64,000 nt of DNA from Marinifilum fragile JCM 15579 (GCF_001310955.1 NZ_BAZX01000001.1:186001-250000); one strand, 5' to 3'. Positions 18,112-27,320 are shown, counted from the stretch's first letter. A program made the numbers and translations. The notes: generated by a model not told the origin, from the letters alone.

Positions 18112-18896
18112 ATGATTTGGAACTATTTTTTAATGGCAGCTGGAGTGAGTTCTGCAAGTTGGATTTTATCGGCATTAATTCCTAAAAAAGATTTTATCAG
18201 GAATTTATTGGTGCTAATGGGTATTCTTAGCATGGCTGTTTATATTGGATTTTTATGGAATAGTCTTGAACGCCCTCCTCTAAGAACTCTTGGGGAAACA
18301 AGATTGTGGTATTCATTGTTTATATCAATTATTGGATTGATCACCTACTATCGTTGGAGATACCTTTGGATGCTTTACTATTGCTTGTTTATGTCGCTCT
18401 TGTTTTTGTTTATCAATTACATGCATCCCGAGAATTTTTCGAAAACTTTAATGCCAGCCTTACAAAGCCCATGGTTTGTTCCGCATGTAGTTGTGTACAT
18501 CATTTCCTATGCATTTTTGGCAGCCTCTTCGCTTGTAGCCATTTATGGTTTGTATCAAGTAAAAAGAGAACGGTTCGATGTAAAATATATGCTTGTGGCA
18601 GATAATTTGGTATATCTTGGCTTTGCTTCTTAACCTTTGGACTACTTTTTGGTGCTTTATGGGCCAAAGAGGCTTGGGGACATTATTGGACCTGGGACCC
18701 GAAAGAAACATGGGCATTCATCACCTGGATGGGATACTTGGTATACATTCATCGTAGATATCAGAAACCAAGTAAGTATGTTTCGGCTTTGTGGATTTTA
18801 GCACTAGCATTTGTAATTCTTTTGGTGTGTTGGTTCGGAGTGAACTACTTGCCATCAGCTCAGTTTAGCGTACACACCTATAGTATGCAGCCTTAA
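18112..18896 (+). pseudogene. ccsA: CcsA-type cytochrome c biogenesis protein with a single-base frameshift
   Basis: The first frame (18112-18633) encodes several membrane helices and 'SPWFVPHVVVYIISYAFLA', typical of CcsA. It stops after 'NLVYLGFAS'. The missing end is intact in another frame: 'LTFGLLFGALWAKEAWGHYW' followed by the WWD core 'TWDPKETWAF', helices and 'VNYLPSAQFSVHTYSMQ' to a stop at 18894-18896. Adding one T between 18622 and 18628 gives 'GFAFLTFG', the normal family sequence, and a protein of about 261 residues. So the gene is either freshly broken or misread by one base. It pairs with the preceding ResB-like gene. Confidence 0.88.
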
Positions 18897-18910
18897 AGTT
18901 AATTATTAGC

Positions 18911-19046
18911 TACCATTGGTTGGTGGGAGACCACCATAGCTACTAGTGGGACATCACCATAGGTACTAATGGCAGGTCGCCATAAGTACTAATGTGAGAC
19001 TGCCATAAGTACTAGTGGGAGGGTGCCATGAAGATGAGTATGAAAG
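18911..19046. repeat. Degenerate tandem array, 23-bp unit, about 5-6 copies
   Basis: Four consecutive units of exactly 23 bp start at 18932, 18955, 18978 and 19001. Each begins with CACCATA, CGCCATA or TGCCATA and continues with a TACTA core and a G-rich end. A 21-bp variant precedes them at 18911 and a decayed unit follows at 19024. No reading frame explains them. The array lies just behind the ccsA stop and before a terminator. Confidence 0.85.
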
Positions 19047-19065
19047 TCAAACTAAATATTGTATA

Positions 19066-19098
19066 AAAAAACGCCAGTTCATACGAATTGGCGTTTTG
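19066..19098. terminator. Bidirectional terminator
   Basis: AACGCCAGTTC (19070-19080) pairs with GAATTGGCGTT (19085-19095) with one mismatch, with A-rich sequence before and T-rich sequence after. It sits between the convergent ccsA and DUF5684 genes. Confidence 0.85.
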
Positions 19099-19115
19099 TA
19101 TTATAAATAGCTTGC

Positions 19116-19466
19116 TTATTCTTGCTTAAGACCTGCAGGTCCCTGGTAAGTTGCATCTCCTAATCCTAGAATTGGATAGAAAATAAAAGGCAAGAAAATT
19201 AATCCCAAGGTAAAACCAGTATCTTTTCCAAAACTTTTTGCTAAAAGATTTGTCATCCAAATCGTCCAGATAAAAGAAATAGGGAATAAGAAAATAATTA
19301 GTAGTAACCACCACCATGGTTTACCAACTATTTTAAGTAATACAATAATATTGTAGAAAGGAACTAAACACGCCCAACCTGGTTGGTTAGCTTTTGTATT
19401 AATCTTCCATGCCGAAACAATCATTAATACAATAAATCCCAAATAAAAAAGTAATCCTATTGTCAT
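19116..19466 (-). CDS. DUF5684-type small membrane protein
   Basis: 116 residues, four hydrophobic segments. The motif 'KANQPGWACLVPFYNIIVL' followed by 'IVGKPWWWLLL' is characteristic of the DUF5684 family, sometimes found joined to signal peptidase I in Bacteroidota. Here it stands alone and has no peptidase Ser/Lys region. Function unknown. The last residues 'ATYQGPAGLKQE' form a soluble tail. The gene ends at a bidirectional terminator and has about 260 bases to alaS, in which I see only the alaS terminator. Confidence 0.8.
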   Translation of the reverse strand: MTIGLLFYLGFIVLMIVSAWKINTKANQPGWACLVPFYNIIVLLKIVGKPWWWLLLIIFLFPISFIWTIWMTNLLAKSFGKDTGFTLGLIFLPFIFYPILGLGDATYQGPAGLKQE

Positions 19467-19681
19467 AAATTTAATTCAATAATTCTCCTACTCGTTTGGC
19501 TTTTCGGATTCGCCCCGTTTATGGTTTCTGGACTCCATTTATTAAGCAGGCACGAATGTAACAAATTAAATTATTATGCTTTCTTATTTTGTATATGCTT
19601 TTCGCTTTGTAAGCATTGAATTTATTGATGGTTTAATCAATTAAATCTATCATGGATTAAGAGGATGGATTTTCATAAAAA

Positions 19682-19712
19682 AACGTCGATTCCAATGAAT
19701 CGACGTTTTTTA
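19682..19712. terminator. Terminator of alaS (both directions possible)
   Basis: ACGTCGATTC and GAATCGACGT (stem about 19683-19706, loop CAAT) are flanked by seven A on one side and six T on the other. On the minus strand it lies just after the alaS stop. Confidence 0.88.
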
Positions 19713-19728
19713 TACTTGCAGCTTTTAT

Positions 19729-22362
19729 TTATCCTTCAATTTTGTGAAGTACCATTTTCTTGGCTTTTTCGATAGCTTGTTCCAATCCTTTAGGATCCTT
19801 ACCACCAGCTGAGGCAAAGAAAGGCTGTCCACCACCACCACCTTTGATTTCTTTGGCAGCTTCGCGAACAATATTTCCTGCATGCAGGTCATATTCTTTC
19901 ACAAGGTTGTCAGAGAACATGATGGTTAGGTTTGCTTTTCCACCTAAATCGGCACCTGTAATGAATACCAGATTCTCAACTTCACCTTTTAATTGGAAAG
20001 CGATGTCTTTTAAATCAGCAGCACTTCCAACAGTTAATGGCTCTGTAATGAAATTTACATCTTTGGTTACAGATATGTTCCCTTTAAGATCATTCTTCAT
20101 CACTTTTAAGCGATCTTTCATAAAGCCATCCAAATCCTTTTTCAAGCCTGAATTTTCGGACATCAGGTCTTCAATGTTTTTAAGTAGATTTTGGCTCGAT
20201 TTAAATATTTTTTCAATATTTCTTAGAGTATTCAGCTTGTCGTTGATGTATTGTTCTGCTTTATCAGCGGTAATGGCTTCAATTCTTCGAACACCTGCCG
20301 AGATAGCTCCTTCTGAAATAATCTTGAATAAACCAATCTGGCCTGTTGCTTTAACGTGCGTACCACCACATAGCTCAACAGAGTCGTCAAATTTTACAAC
20401 ACGAACCAAATCACCATATTTTTCACCAAATAAAGCCATTGCTCCCATATTTACAGCTTCAGCCATTGGGATATGATTCTTGATTTCAACAGCAATATTC
20501 TCTCTGATTTTCTTGTTTACAATTGCTTCAACTTTAGCAATTTCTTCTTCGCTTACTTTTTGGAAGTGAGAGAAGTCAAAACGCAAATGATCAGGATTCA
20601 CCAACGAACCTTTTTGCTCAACATGATCGCCTAAAACTTCACGCAATGCATGATGCATTAGGTGAGTAGCTGTATGGTTGTTTGCAGTAAGTTTTCTTTT
20701 ACTATCACTTACATAAGCTTTAAAAGTTGCTGTTGGATCGGTTGGCAATTCTTTTGCAAAGTGTACAATCAAACCATGTTCTTTCTTGGTATCGATGATC
20801 GAGATTTTCTGGCCATTTGCTTCAATGTAACCAGTATCCCCAACTTGTCCACCACTTTCACCATAGAAAGGAGTGATGTTGAATACCATTTGGTAAGAAT
20901 CTTTTCCTTTGCTAGTGATCTTTCTGTAACGAGTAATTCTTACATCCGTGCTTAAGTAATCGTAACCAATAAATTCCTCAACATCATCTTTTAAAAGCTC
21001 AACCCAATCGCCAGTATCAACCGAGGTTGCAGAGCGAGATCTGTTTTTCTGAGCTTCCATTTCTGTATTGAATTCCCTTCTGTTTACAACCAAATCTTGT
21101 TCTTTCAAAATCAATTCAGTTAAATCCAATGGGAATCCGTAGGTATCATACAATTCAAAAGCCAATTTACCTGGAATAACCTTAAAGTCATCAGCTTTTG
21201 TTTTTTCTATAATCTGATCTAATAATCGAATACCATTCTCAAGTGTTCTTAAGAATGAATTTTCTTCTTCCTTAATTACTTTTTCAATTAAAGTTTGCTG
21301 TTTCACCAACTCAGGGAAGTGCTGTCCCATAACTTCAATTAATACAGGAATCAAACGATACATAAATGGATCTTTAAATCCTAAGAAGGTATAACCGTAA
21401 CGAACAGCTCTACGAAGAATACGACGAATTACATATCCTGCCTTATTATTCGATGGCAATTGTCCATCAGTTATGGCAAAGGCAATGGTTCTGATATGGT
21501 CAGCAATTACGCGAAGTGCAATGTCAATTTCTTCATTTTTACCATACTCTTTGCCAGCCATTTTAGCAATGGTTTGAATGATTGGTTGGAATACATCTGT
21601 ATCGTAGTTCGAAGTTTTTCCTTGCATTGCCATACACAAACGTTCAAATCCCATTCCTGTATCAACGTGTTGATGAGGAAGAGCTTCTAAAGAACCGTCA
21701 GCTTTTCTGTTGAATTGCATAAATACAAGATTCCAGATCTCAATTACTTGTGGATGATCCATATTTACAAGATCTCTACCTGAAGTAATTTTCCTTTCTT
21801 CATCACTTCTCAAGTCGATGTGAATTTCAGAACAAGGACCACATGGACCTTGATCACCCATTTCCCAGAAGTTATCTTTTTTATTGCCATTGATAATATG
21901 GTTTTCAGGAAGATATTTCATCCAATATCCAGCTGCTTCATCATCACGATCTAACTTATCTTCAGCGCTACCTTCAAAAACAGAGGCATATAAACGATCC
22001 GTTGGCAGTTTATAAACTTCAGTTAAAAGTTCCCATGCCCAATCAATGGCTTCTTTTTTAAAGTAATCACCAAACGACCAGTTTCCCAACATCTCGAACA
22101 TGGTGTGATGATAGGTGTCGTGTCCTACCTCTTCAAGGTCATTGTGTTTTCCCGAAACGCGCAAGCATTTCTGAGAGTTGGCAATTCTATTGTACTTTAC
22201 TGGCGAATTACCAAGAAAAATATCCTTAAACTGATTCATACCAGCATTGGTAAACATCAAGGTAGGATCATCTTTAATTACCATCGGTGCTGATGGAACG
22301 ATTTTATGTTGCTTTGAATTAAAAAAATCCAAAAATGCTTGTCTTATTTCGCTAGAATTCAT
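19729..22362 (-). CDS. alaS: Alanyl-tRNA synthetase
   Basis: 877 residues from the ATG at 22362; a longer frame to 22410 exists but lacks family support. Domains in order: class II catalytic core with '[20 protein letters not shown]' and '[11 protein letters not shown]'; editing domain with the zinc-type motif '[11 protein letters not shown]' and 'CGGTH' about residue 665; C-terminal DHHA1 domain with '[17 protein letters not shown]'. It charges tRNA-Ala with alanine and removes mischarged Ser/Gly. It is transcribed divergently from the M23 peptidase operon; CAAAGTTA at 22408-22415 (TAACTTTG on the minus strand) may be its -7 box. Confidence 0.98.
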   Translation of the reverse strand: MNSSEIRQAFLDFFNSKQHKIVPSAPMVIKDDPTLMFTNAGMNQFKDIFLGNSPVKYNRIANSQKCLRVSGKHNDLEEVGHDTYHHTMFEMLGNWSFGDYFKKEAIDWAWELLTEVYKLPTDRLYASVFEGSAEDKLDRDDEAAGYWMKYLPENHIINGNKKDNFWEMGDQGPCGPCSEIHIDLRSDEERKITSGRDLVNMDHPQVIEIWNLVFMQFNRKADGSLEALPHQHVDTGMGFERLCMAMQGKTSNYDTDVFQPIIQTIAKMAGKEYGKNEEIDIALRVIADHIRTIAFAITDGQLPSNNKAGYVIRRILRRAVRYGYTFLGFKDPFMYRLIPVLIEVMGQHFPELVKQQTLIEKVIKEEENSFLRTLENGIRLLDQIIEKTKADDFKVIPGKLAFELYDTYGFPLDLTELILKEQDLVVNRREFNTEMEAQKNRSRSATSVDTGDWVELLKDDVEEFIGYDYLSTDVRITRYRKITSKGKDSYQMVFNITPFYGESGGQVGDTGYIEANGQKISIIDTKKEHGLIVHFAKELPTDPTATFKAYVSDSKRKLTANNHTATHLMHHALREVLGDHVEQKGSLVNPDHLRFDFSHFQKVSEEEIAKVEAIVNKKIRENIAVEIKNHIPMAEAVNMGAMALFGEKYGDLVRVVKFDDSVELCGGTHVKATGQIGLFKIISEGAISAGVRRIEAITADKAEQYINDKLNTLRNIEKIFKSSQNLLKNIEDLMSENSGLKKDLDGFMKDRLKVMKNDLKGNISVTKDVNFITEPLTVGSAADLKDIAFQLKGEVENLVFITGADLGGKANLTIMFSDNLVKEYDLHAGNIVREAAKEIKGGGGGQPFFASAGGKDPKGLEQAIEKAKKMVLHKIEG

Positions 22363-22404
22363 GAGTCTATTATGTTTTAAATAGATGAGATTTCGATACT
22401 TAGC

Positions 22405-22434
22405 TTGCAAAGTTAGATTATTTCCTTAATTTTG
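22405..22434 (+). promoter_or_regulatory. Promoter of the M23-MerR-Nif3 unit
   Basis: TTG at 22405-22407 and TAATTTTG at 22427-22434 are separated by 19 bases, matching the Bacteroidota sigma factor consensus (TTG...TAnnTTTG). The start codon follows after 60 bases. Confidence 0.6.
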
Positions 22435-22494
22435 TTGACTTAATTGAGCAAAAATTTAGGCTTTTTCTGTAAAAAATTAACCTAAAAGTATTAC

Positions 22495-23463
22495 ATGGCG
22501 AAAACGAAGTATCGGTTTAACCCTGAGTCTGTTAGCTACGAAAAGGTAGAGATTAATTTTAAGACACGTTTTGTCAATGTTCTTAAGCATATGGCTTCCA
22601 GTTCAGTACTAGCTATTTTTATGGTTGTAGTATTGTTCTATTTCTTCGGTTCACCCAAGGAAAGATCATTGGAGAGAGAAAATCAGAGATTACTTACCCA
22701 ATACAGTTTATTAAATACAAAACTTCAACAGGTGCAAACGGTTCTAAGTGATTTAGAACAAAGAGACGATAACATATACCGTGTTATTTTTGAAGCAGAG
22801 CCTATTCATTCAAACATCCGTAAAGCGGGCTTTGGAGGAGTAAATCGTTACAAGCATTTGGAGAGTATGGATAATGCTGAGCTTGTAATTTCAACTACCA
22901 AGAAGCTGGATCAGGTTGCAAAAACATTGTATGTTCAAACCAAATCTTACGACGATGTTGAGGAAATGGTAAAGAATAAATTTAAAATGCTTTCTGCAAT
23001 TCCTGCAATTATGCCACTGGCGATAAAGGATTTTGGACGTATTTCGGCTGGTTATGGTTGGAGGATTCACCCAATTTATAAAACTCGTAAATTTCATGAT
23101 GGAATGGATTTTACTGGAAAGATTGGAACTCCGATATATGCAACTGGAGATGGAGTGGTAAAAACAGCTAGGAAAGAGAGAGGTTACGGTAAGAAAATCG
23201 TAATTGATCATGGATATGGTTATACAACTATTTATGCTCACTTGGATAATTACAGGGTAAAAAAAGGACAAAAGGTAAAGCGAGGAGAAATTATTGGAGA
23301 ACTGGGGAATACAGGTATTTCAACAGGACCTCACTTGCATTATGAAGTAAGAAAGGGACGAAAGACATTAAATCCAATTAACTACTATTTTAATGACCTT
23401 ACAGCAGAAGAATATGACCAAATGGTTGCATATGCCGAAAACACTGGTCAAACAATGGATTAA
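22495..23463 (+). CDS. M23 family metallopeptidase (LytM/peptidoglycan endopeptidase type)
   Basis: 322 residues. A cytoplasmic N-terminus (1-36), one membrane helix (about 37-55), a coiled coil (58-95) and a C-terminal peptidase_M23 domain (about 185-300). Zinc ligands are visible as 'HDGMD' (HxxxD) and 'HLHYE' (HxH), with 'GYGWRIHPIYKTRKFHDGMD' typical of active enzymes. It should cut peptidoglycan cross-links outside the inner membrane or activate amidases. The order alaS - M23 - MerR - Nif3 - zinc ribbon is common in Bacteroidales. A strong terminator follows. Confidence 0.95.
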   Translation: MAKTKYRFNPESVSYEKVEINFKTRFVNVLKHMASSSVLAIFMVVVLFYFFGSPKERSLERENQRLLTQYSLLNTKLQQVQTVLSDLEQRDDNIYRVIFEAEPIHSNIRKAGFGGVNRYKHLESMDNAELVISTTKKLDQVAKTLYVQTKSYDDVEEMVKNKFKMLSAIPAIMPLAIKDFGRISAGYGWRIHPIYKTRKFHDGMDFTGKIGTPIYATGDGVVKTARKERGYGKKIVIDHGYGYTTIYAHLDNYRVKKGQKVKRGEIIGELGNTGISTGPHLHYEVRKGRKTLNPINYYFNDLTAEEYDQMVAYAENTGQTMD

Positions 23464-23496
23464 TTCTACCGACAAAAATTAGGAGAACATAAAAAG

Positions 23497-23530
23497 TGGC
23501 ACGGAAAAATTTATTCCGTGCCATTTTATT
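23497..23530 (+). terminator. Terminator after the M23 peptidase gene
   Basis: TGGCACGGAA (23497-23506) and TTCCGTGCCA (23514-23523) form a perfect 10-bp stem followed by a T-rich run. Confidence 0.9.
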
Positions 23531-23610
23531 TATTACTTTAGTTAATAATTTATTCCCATATACTTAGCTTTGCCCTGGTTAAAAAAGGGTAAGATTTAAA
23601 ATTAATCGAC

Positions 23611-23946
23611 GTGCCTTACAAAGAGAAGAAAATAGAAAAACTTTATTATTCAATTGGTGAAGTTGCTGATATGTTTAAGGTAAATACTTCCTTAATTAGA
23701 TATTGGGAAAAAGAATTCGATATCATAAAGCCAAAGAAAAATAAGAAAGGAAACCGATTTTTCACTCAGGATGATATTGAAAATTTTCATTTGATTTTCC
23801 ATTTGGTAAAAGAGCGAGGAATGACTTTGAAGGGAGCCAAGCAAAAACTAAAAGAGAACAAAGAGGATACGGAGAATAATTTTACGGTTGTGTCCCGCTT
23901 GCAAGAGATCAAAGATTTGTTGTTGGAAATCAAAGATGCATTGTAA
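23611..23946 (+). CDS. MerR family transcriptional regulator
   Basis: 111 residues, with a GTG start at 23611. The N-terminal winged HTH is clear: 'YYSIGEVADMFKVNTSLIRYWEKEFDIIKP' then 'GNRFFTQDDIENFHLI'. A short helical dimerisation tail (80-111) follows, without Cys residues or a ligand domain, so it is not a metal or thiol sensor of the classic kind. The small 'MlrA/SoxR-like' form is highly conserved at this locus in Bacteroidota; its targets are unknown to me. It is 19 bases before the Nif3-like gene. Confidence 0.92.
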   Translation: MPYKEKKIEKLYYSIGEVADMFKVNTSLIRYWEKEFDIIKPKKNKKGNRFFTQDDIENFHLIFHLVKERGMTLKGAKQKLKENKEDTENNFTVVSRLQEIKDLLLEIKDAL

Positions 23947-23965
23947 TCATTAAAACTTATTAGAA

Positions 23966-25060
23966 TTGAAAGTACGGGATATTATTTCGTCTATAGAAGA
24001 GGTTGCGCCACTATCGTACCAAGAATCGTATGATAATGCTGGACTTATTGTGGGAGAATACAATCAAGAAGTTAGTGGTATTTTAATCTGTCTTGATGTA
24101 ATTGAAAGAGTTGTTGAAGAGGCAATTCAAAAAGGAGCGAATCTAATTATTGCTCACCATCCGATTGTATTTAAAGGATTAAAAAGATTTAATGGATCAA
24201 ACTATGTGGAGCGAACTGTAATGATGGCCATTAAGAACAATATTGCCATTTATGCTGCACATACCAATATAGATTCGGTTTGTGGAGGAGTTAGCGAGAG
24301 AATTTGCGATTTAATAGGCTTGCAAAACAAGAAAATTTTATCCCCAATTGGAGAAGATCTTAAGAAATTGGTGACTTTTGTTCCTAATGATCATGCGCAA
24401 AAGGTGAGAGATGCACTTTTTAACGCTGGAGCTGGTAGCATTGGGAATTACGACTCGTGTAGTTTTAATGTGGAAGGAGAAGGAACTTTTCGAGGTGGAG
24501 AAGGAACAAATCCGTATGTAGGAGAAAAAGAGAAGTTACACTTCGAGAAAGAAGTAAGAGTTGAAACTATTTTTCCAAAGCACTTAAAAGGAAAAGTTGT
24601 GGGGGCAATGCTAAATGCTCATCCATATGAAGAGGTTGCCTATGATATTTATTCTCTCGACAATAATAATCCTCAAGTTGGATTAGGAATGATTGGAGAA
24701 TTGGAGAGAGAAGAAAATACTATTGATTTTTTGAAAAGAATAAAAGAAACATTTGGTTGTGGATGCATCAGATATACCAATATTAATAAGGAAAAGATTA
24801 AAAAAGTAGCTGTTTGTGGTGGAAGTGGAAGTTTTTTATTGAGAAATGCCATATCAGCTAAAGCCGATATATTTGTTACCGGAGACTTTAAATATCACGA
24901 GTTTTTTGATGCTGAGGACAAGTTAATAATTGCCGATATTGGACATTATGAAAGTGAACAGTTTACTCGAGATATTTTTTATGAGATAGTTACAAAAAAA
25001 TTACCTAACTTTGCGGTTCATATTTCTGAGATAAATTCGAATCCAATAAATTATTTGTAA
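23966..25060 (+). CDS. Nif3-like dinuclear metal centre protein
   Basis: 364 residues, probably started by TTG at 23966: the N-terminus 'MKVRDIISSIEEVAPLSYQESYDNAGLIVGE' is the standard family start and no ATG lies nearby. Metal ligands appear in 'IAHHPIVFKGLKRF' and 'HTNID' in the N-terminal half and 'DIGHYESEQF' at the C-terminus. The middle (about 130-235) is the extra PII/YqfO-like domain of the long form. The family is hexameric and often annotated GTP cyclohydrolase I type 2, but its activity is uncertain. It precedes the zinc-ribbon gene by 4 bases. Confidence 0.93.
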   Translation: MKVRDIISSIEEVAPLSYQESYDNAGLIVGEYNQEVSGILICLDVIERVVEEAIQKGANLIIAHHPIVFKGLKRFNGSNYVERTVMMAIKNNIAIYAAHTNIDSVCGGVSERICDLIGLQNKKILSPIGEDLKKLVTFVPNDHAQKVRDALFNAGAGSIGNYDSCSFNVEGEGTFRGGEGTNPYVGEKEKLHFEKEVRVETIFPKHLKGKVVGAMLNAHPYEEVAYDIYSLDNNNPQVGLGMIGELEREENTIDFLKRIKETFGCGCIRYTNINKEKIKKVAVCGGSGSFLLRNAISAKADIFVTGDFKYHEFFDAEDKLIIADIGHYESEQFTRDIFYEIVTKKLPNFAVHISEINSNPINYL

Positions 25061-25064
25061 ACAT

Positions 25065-25901
25065 ATGACAACACAAGATCCAAAAGCTTCAGATTTTAAG
25101 GATATTTCAGTTGAAGAAAAATTACGTACGTTGTACGAAATGCAATCTGTTGATTCTGAGGTAGACCAAATTAGAACGCTAAGAGGGGAGCTTCCTTTGG
25201 AAGTGCAGGACTTGGAAGATGAGATTGCCGGACTTGATACCAGAATCGAAAATCTAAATAACGAGGTAAAAGAACTTGTCGATACGATTGCTAAGAAAAA
25301 GCAAGAAATTAAAGAAGCTGGTTTGTTAATTAAAAAGTACGAAGCTCAGCAGATGAATGTTCGCAATAACCGTGAGTTTGATTCTATTTCTAAGGAAATC
25401 GAATTCCAAAACCTTGAAATTGAACTATGCGAAAAGCGTATTAAGGAGTTTACTGCGGAAATGGGTAACAAAAAAGCTTTAATCGAAAATTCAGAAGCTA
25501 TTTTTGCTGAGAAGAAAGCTGATTTGGAATCTAAAAAAGGTGAGTTGGATGCGATTGTTTCCGAGACTCAAAAGGAAGAAGAAAAGTTGATGGGAAAGTC
25601 TGAATCATTCAAAAATAAGATTGAAGAAAGACTTTTAACAGCTTATACAAGAATTCGCTCGAATGCAAGAAACGGATTGGCAGTGGTAACTGTTGAGCGT
25701 GATGCTTGTGGAGGTTGTTTTAACAAGATTCCACCACAACGTCAAATGGACATCCGTTCTCGTAAGAAGATTATCGTTTGTGAGTATTGCGGACGTATTT
25801 TGGTTGACCGTTACATTTGCGATTACGATAACAGTCTTGAGGAGGCAGATAAAGCTGCAGCTGCTGCTAAGCCAAAAAGAAGAACTCGTAAGAAAGAATA
25901 G
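25065..25901 (+). CDS. C4-type zinc ribbon coiled-coil protein (CT398-like)
   Basis: 278 residues. Residues 15-195 form one long antiparallel coiled coil rich in Glu/Lys/Leu. A C-terminal zinc ribbon follows with four Cys as 'CGGCFNKIPPQRQMD...' and 'CEYCGRIL'. The end is a Lys/Arg/Ala tail. This fits the CT398-like family (zf-RING_7), often beside Nif3-like genes. A role as adaptor or nucleic-acid-associated protein has been suggested for relatives, none of which I can confirm here. It is the end of the operon and is followed by a hairpin. Confidence 0.92.
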   Translation: MTTQDPKASDFKDISVEEKLRTLYEMQSVDSEVDQIRTLRGELPLEVQDLEDEIAGLDTRIENLNNEVKELVDTIAKKKQEIKEAGLLIKKYEAQQMNVRNNREFDSISKEIEFQNLEIELCEKRIKEFTAEMGNKKALIENSEAIFAEKKADLESKKGELDAIVSETQKEEEKLMGKSESFKNKIEERLLTAYTRIRSNARNGLAVVTVERDACGGCFNKIPPQRQMDIRSRKKIIVCEYCGRILVDRYICDYDNSLEEADKAAAAAKPKRRTRKKE

Positions 25902-25922
25902 TACGATTTTGAAAAATATAGA

Positions 25923-25956
25923 AACGGTTATCTTTATGAAGGTAACCGTTTTTTAT
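25923..25956 (+). terminator. Terminator after the zinc-ribbon gene
   Basis: AACGGTTA and TAACCGTT (about 25923-25950) enclose a short inner stem, followed by six T. Confidence 0.8.
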
Positions 25957-25972
25957 TATAGCATATTGCAAT

Positions 25973-26296
25973 ATGAATATAGCAGATTATAAAGAATTAC
26001 AGAGCTTGAAGAATGAGAGAGAATCGTTTTATATTTATTTTTCAGCTCCAAACTGTGGCGTTTGCAAGGCATTGCAACCTAAATTGGAGGATTTGTTTCA
26101 GACTAATTTTGCCAAATTAAAAGCATATCATGTAGATACTGCACTGCAGCCTGACATTGCTGCCCAGGAAGGTTTATATACAAACCCTTCATTGCTTGTT
26201 TTTATTGATGGACAAGAAGTTTTAAGAAGAAGTCGAACGATTGGGCTGGATGAGGTAAATGAGTCGTTAAACCGATATTATAAGATGTTTTTTTAA
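25973..26296 (+). CDS. Thioredoxin-like protein with CGVC active site
   Basis: 107 residues, no signal peptide, so cytoplasmic. The thioredoxin fold is shown by 'FYIYFSAPNCGVCKALQPKL' (CxxC as CGVC at about residues 28-31) and the cis-Pro region 'YTNPSLLVFIDGQE'. CGVC differs from the usual CGPC, which should change redox potential. It would act as a small dithiol oxidoreductase. The start sits 17 bases after the preceding terminator, and the stop is 9 bases before the hairpin shared with the convergent gene. Confidence 0.88.
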   Translation: MNIADYKELQSLKNERESFYIYFSAPNCGVCKALQPKLEDLFQTNFAKLKAYHVDTALQPDIAAQEGLYTNPSLLVFIDGQEVLRRSRTIGLDEVNESLNRYYKMFF

Positions 26297-26304
26297 GAAT
26301 AAAA

Positions 26305-26331
26305 AATGCCAGTAATTCAATTACCGGCATT
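26305..26331 (-). terminator. Terminator of the minus-strand CoA-binding gene
   Basis: AATGCC (26305-26310) and GGCATT (26326-26331) with GTAATT/AATTAC inside form a hairpin. On the minus strand a run of T follows. Confidence 0.8.
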
Positions 26332-26349
26332 CCTTTTAATGTTATTATT

Positions 26350-26718
26350 CTAATAAACTCCTGTATTCAGCATCACCAATGGGCATGCTTCTTCGGTTTC
26401 GATACCGTGGGCATTTGCTTTTTTATAAAATTCCGGATTTTCAGTTCCTGGAGGAAATAGTATTCTTTCAGGTTTTAATCCAATAATATAATCATGGAAA
26501 GACTCTAGATTTTTTGGTGAAAGATAAATTGCTATTGTTTGAACTTTAGTCTCACATGGCTTTCCTGTTTGGATTGTAACATCAGAAATGATTCCTTCCT
26601 TGTTTCCTACTGCAACTGTTTCAATATCGTGCTTTCGAAGAAGTTTTACGCATTTATTTGAGTATCGATCTTCATTAGTACTTGCGCCTAGTACGAGTGT
26701 TTTTCCTGTATTTTGCAT
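26350..26718 (-). CDS. CoA-binding domain (Rossmann) protein
   Basis: 122 residues comprising a single CoA-binding (YccU-like) domain. It begins with the nucleotide-binding turn 'TLVLGASTNEDRYSN' and includes 'IAIYLSPKN' and 'ILFPPGTEN', typical of the family related to the succinyl-CoA ligase alpha N-terminus. No catalytic domain is attached, so it is presumably a binding or regulatory protein. It lies behind ispF on the same strand but is separated from it by a hairpin with T runs on both sides, so it is probably its own unit. Confidence 0.88.
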   Translation of the reverse strand: MQNTGKTLVLGASTNEDRYSNKCVKLLRKHDIETVAVGNKEGIISDVTIQTGKPCETKVQTIAIYLSPKNLESFHDYIIGLKPERILFPPGTENPEFYKKANAHGIETEEACPLVMLNTGVY

Positions 26719-26794
26719 TTTAAAATATTTATATATCTATATGTAATAAATATAGTAAAATTGATGAAAGTAGCCTTGCAAAACGAAATAAAAA

Positions 26795-26828
26795 AAGCCT
26801 TTTACAGATATGTCAAAAGGCTTCTTTT
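26795..26828. terminator. Bidirectional-looking terminator downstream of ispF
   Basis: AAGCCTTTT (26795-26803) pairs with AAAAGGCTT (26815-26823). A-rich sequence precedes and T-rich sequence follows, so it can end ispF on the minus strand. Confidence 0.8.
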
Positions 26829-26843
26829 TGTATTCTTGAATAA

Positions 26844-27320
26844 TTATTTCTCAATTAAAACAGTTGCATAAGCTGATATACCTTCCTGTTTTCCCACAAA
26901 ACCTAATTTTTCGGTTGTTGTGGCTTTGATGGCCAAATCATCCAAATCTATTCCCATTACCTTTGCAAGGGTTTCTTGCATTTCAGGAATTAATGGTTTG
27001 ATTTTAGGTTTTTGTAATGCAATTGTTGAGTCGATATTTCCTATTGAATACCCTTTCTCAGCTATGATTTCAACAGTTTTTTTTAGTAAAATTTTGCTAT
27101 CAATTCCTTTAAAATCATTTGAAGTATCTGGGAAATGATAGCCAATATCTCTCATGTTTGCTGCTCCTAAAAGAGCATCGCATATTGCATGAATCAAAAC
27201 ATCACCATCCGAATGAGCAACACAACCTTTGTTGTGTTCAATTTTAATTCCTCCCAACCAAAATTCTTCTCCTTCGGCCAATTGATGTACATCGTAGCCA
27301 AATCCAACTCTAATCTTCAT
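26844..27320 (-). CDS. ispF: 2-C-methyl-D-erythritol 2,4-cyclodiphosphate synthase
   Basis: 158 residues, the usual length. The metal-site motifs 'GYDVHQL' (DxH) and 'HSDGDVLIHAICDALLGA' are intact, as is the C-terminal 'ATTTEKLGFVGKQEGI'. The enzyme makes the cyclic diphosphate intermediate of the non-mevalonate isoprenoid pathway in the cytoplasm. Its start codon overlaps the porV stop (TAATG), so it is translated from the porU-porV transcript or an internal promoter. Confidence 0.97.
   Translation of the reverse strand: MKIRVGFGYDVHQLAEGEEFWLGGIKIEHNKGCVAHSDGDVLIHAICDALLGAANMRDIGYHFPDTSNDFKGIDSKILLKKTVEIIAEKGYSIGNIDSTIALQKPKIKPLIPEMQETLAKVMGIDLDDLAIKATTTEKLGFVGKQEGISAYATVLIEK

Noticed and set aside
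19760..20476. 238-codon open frame antisense to alaS
   Set aside because: It lies wholly inside alaS on the other strand, has no family features and is a by-product of alaS codon use.
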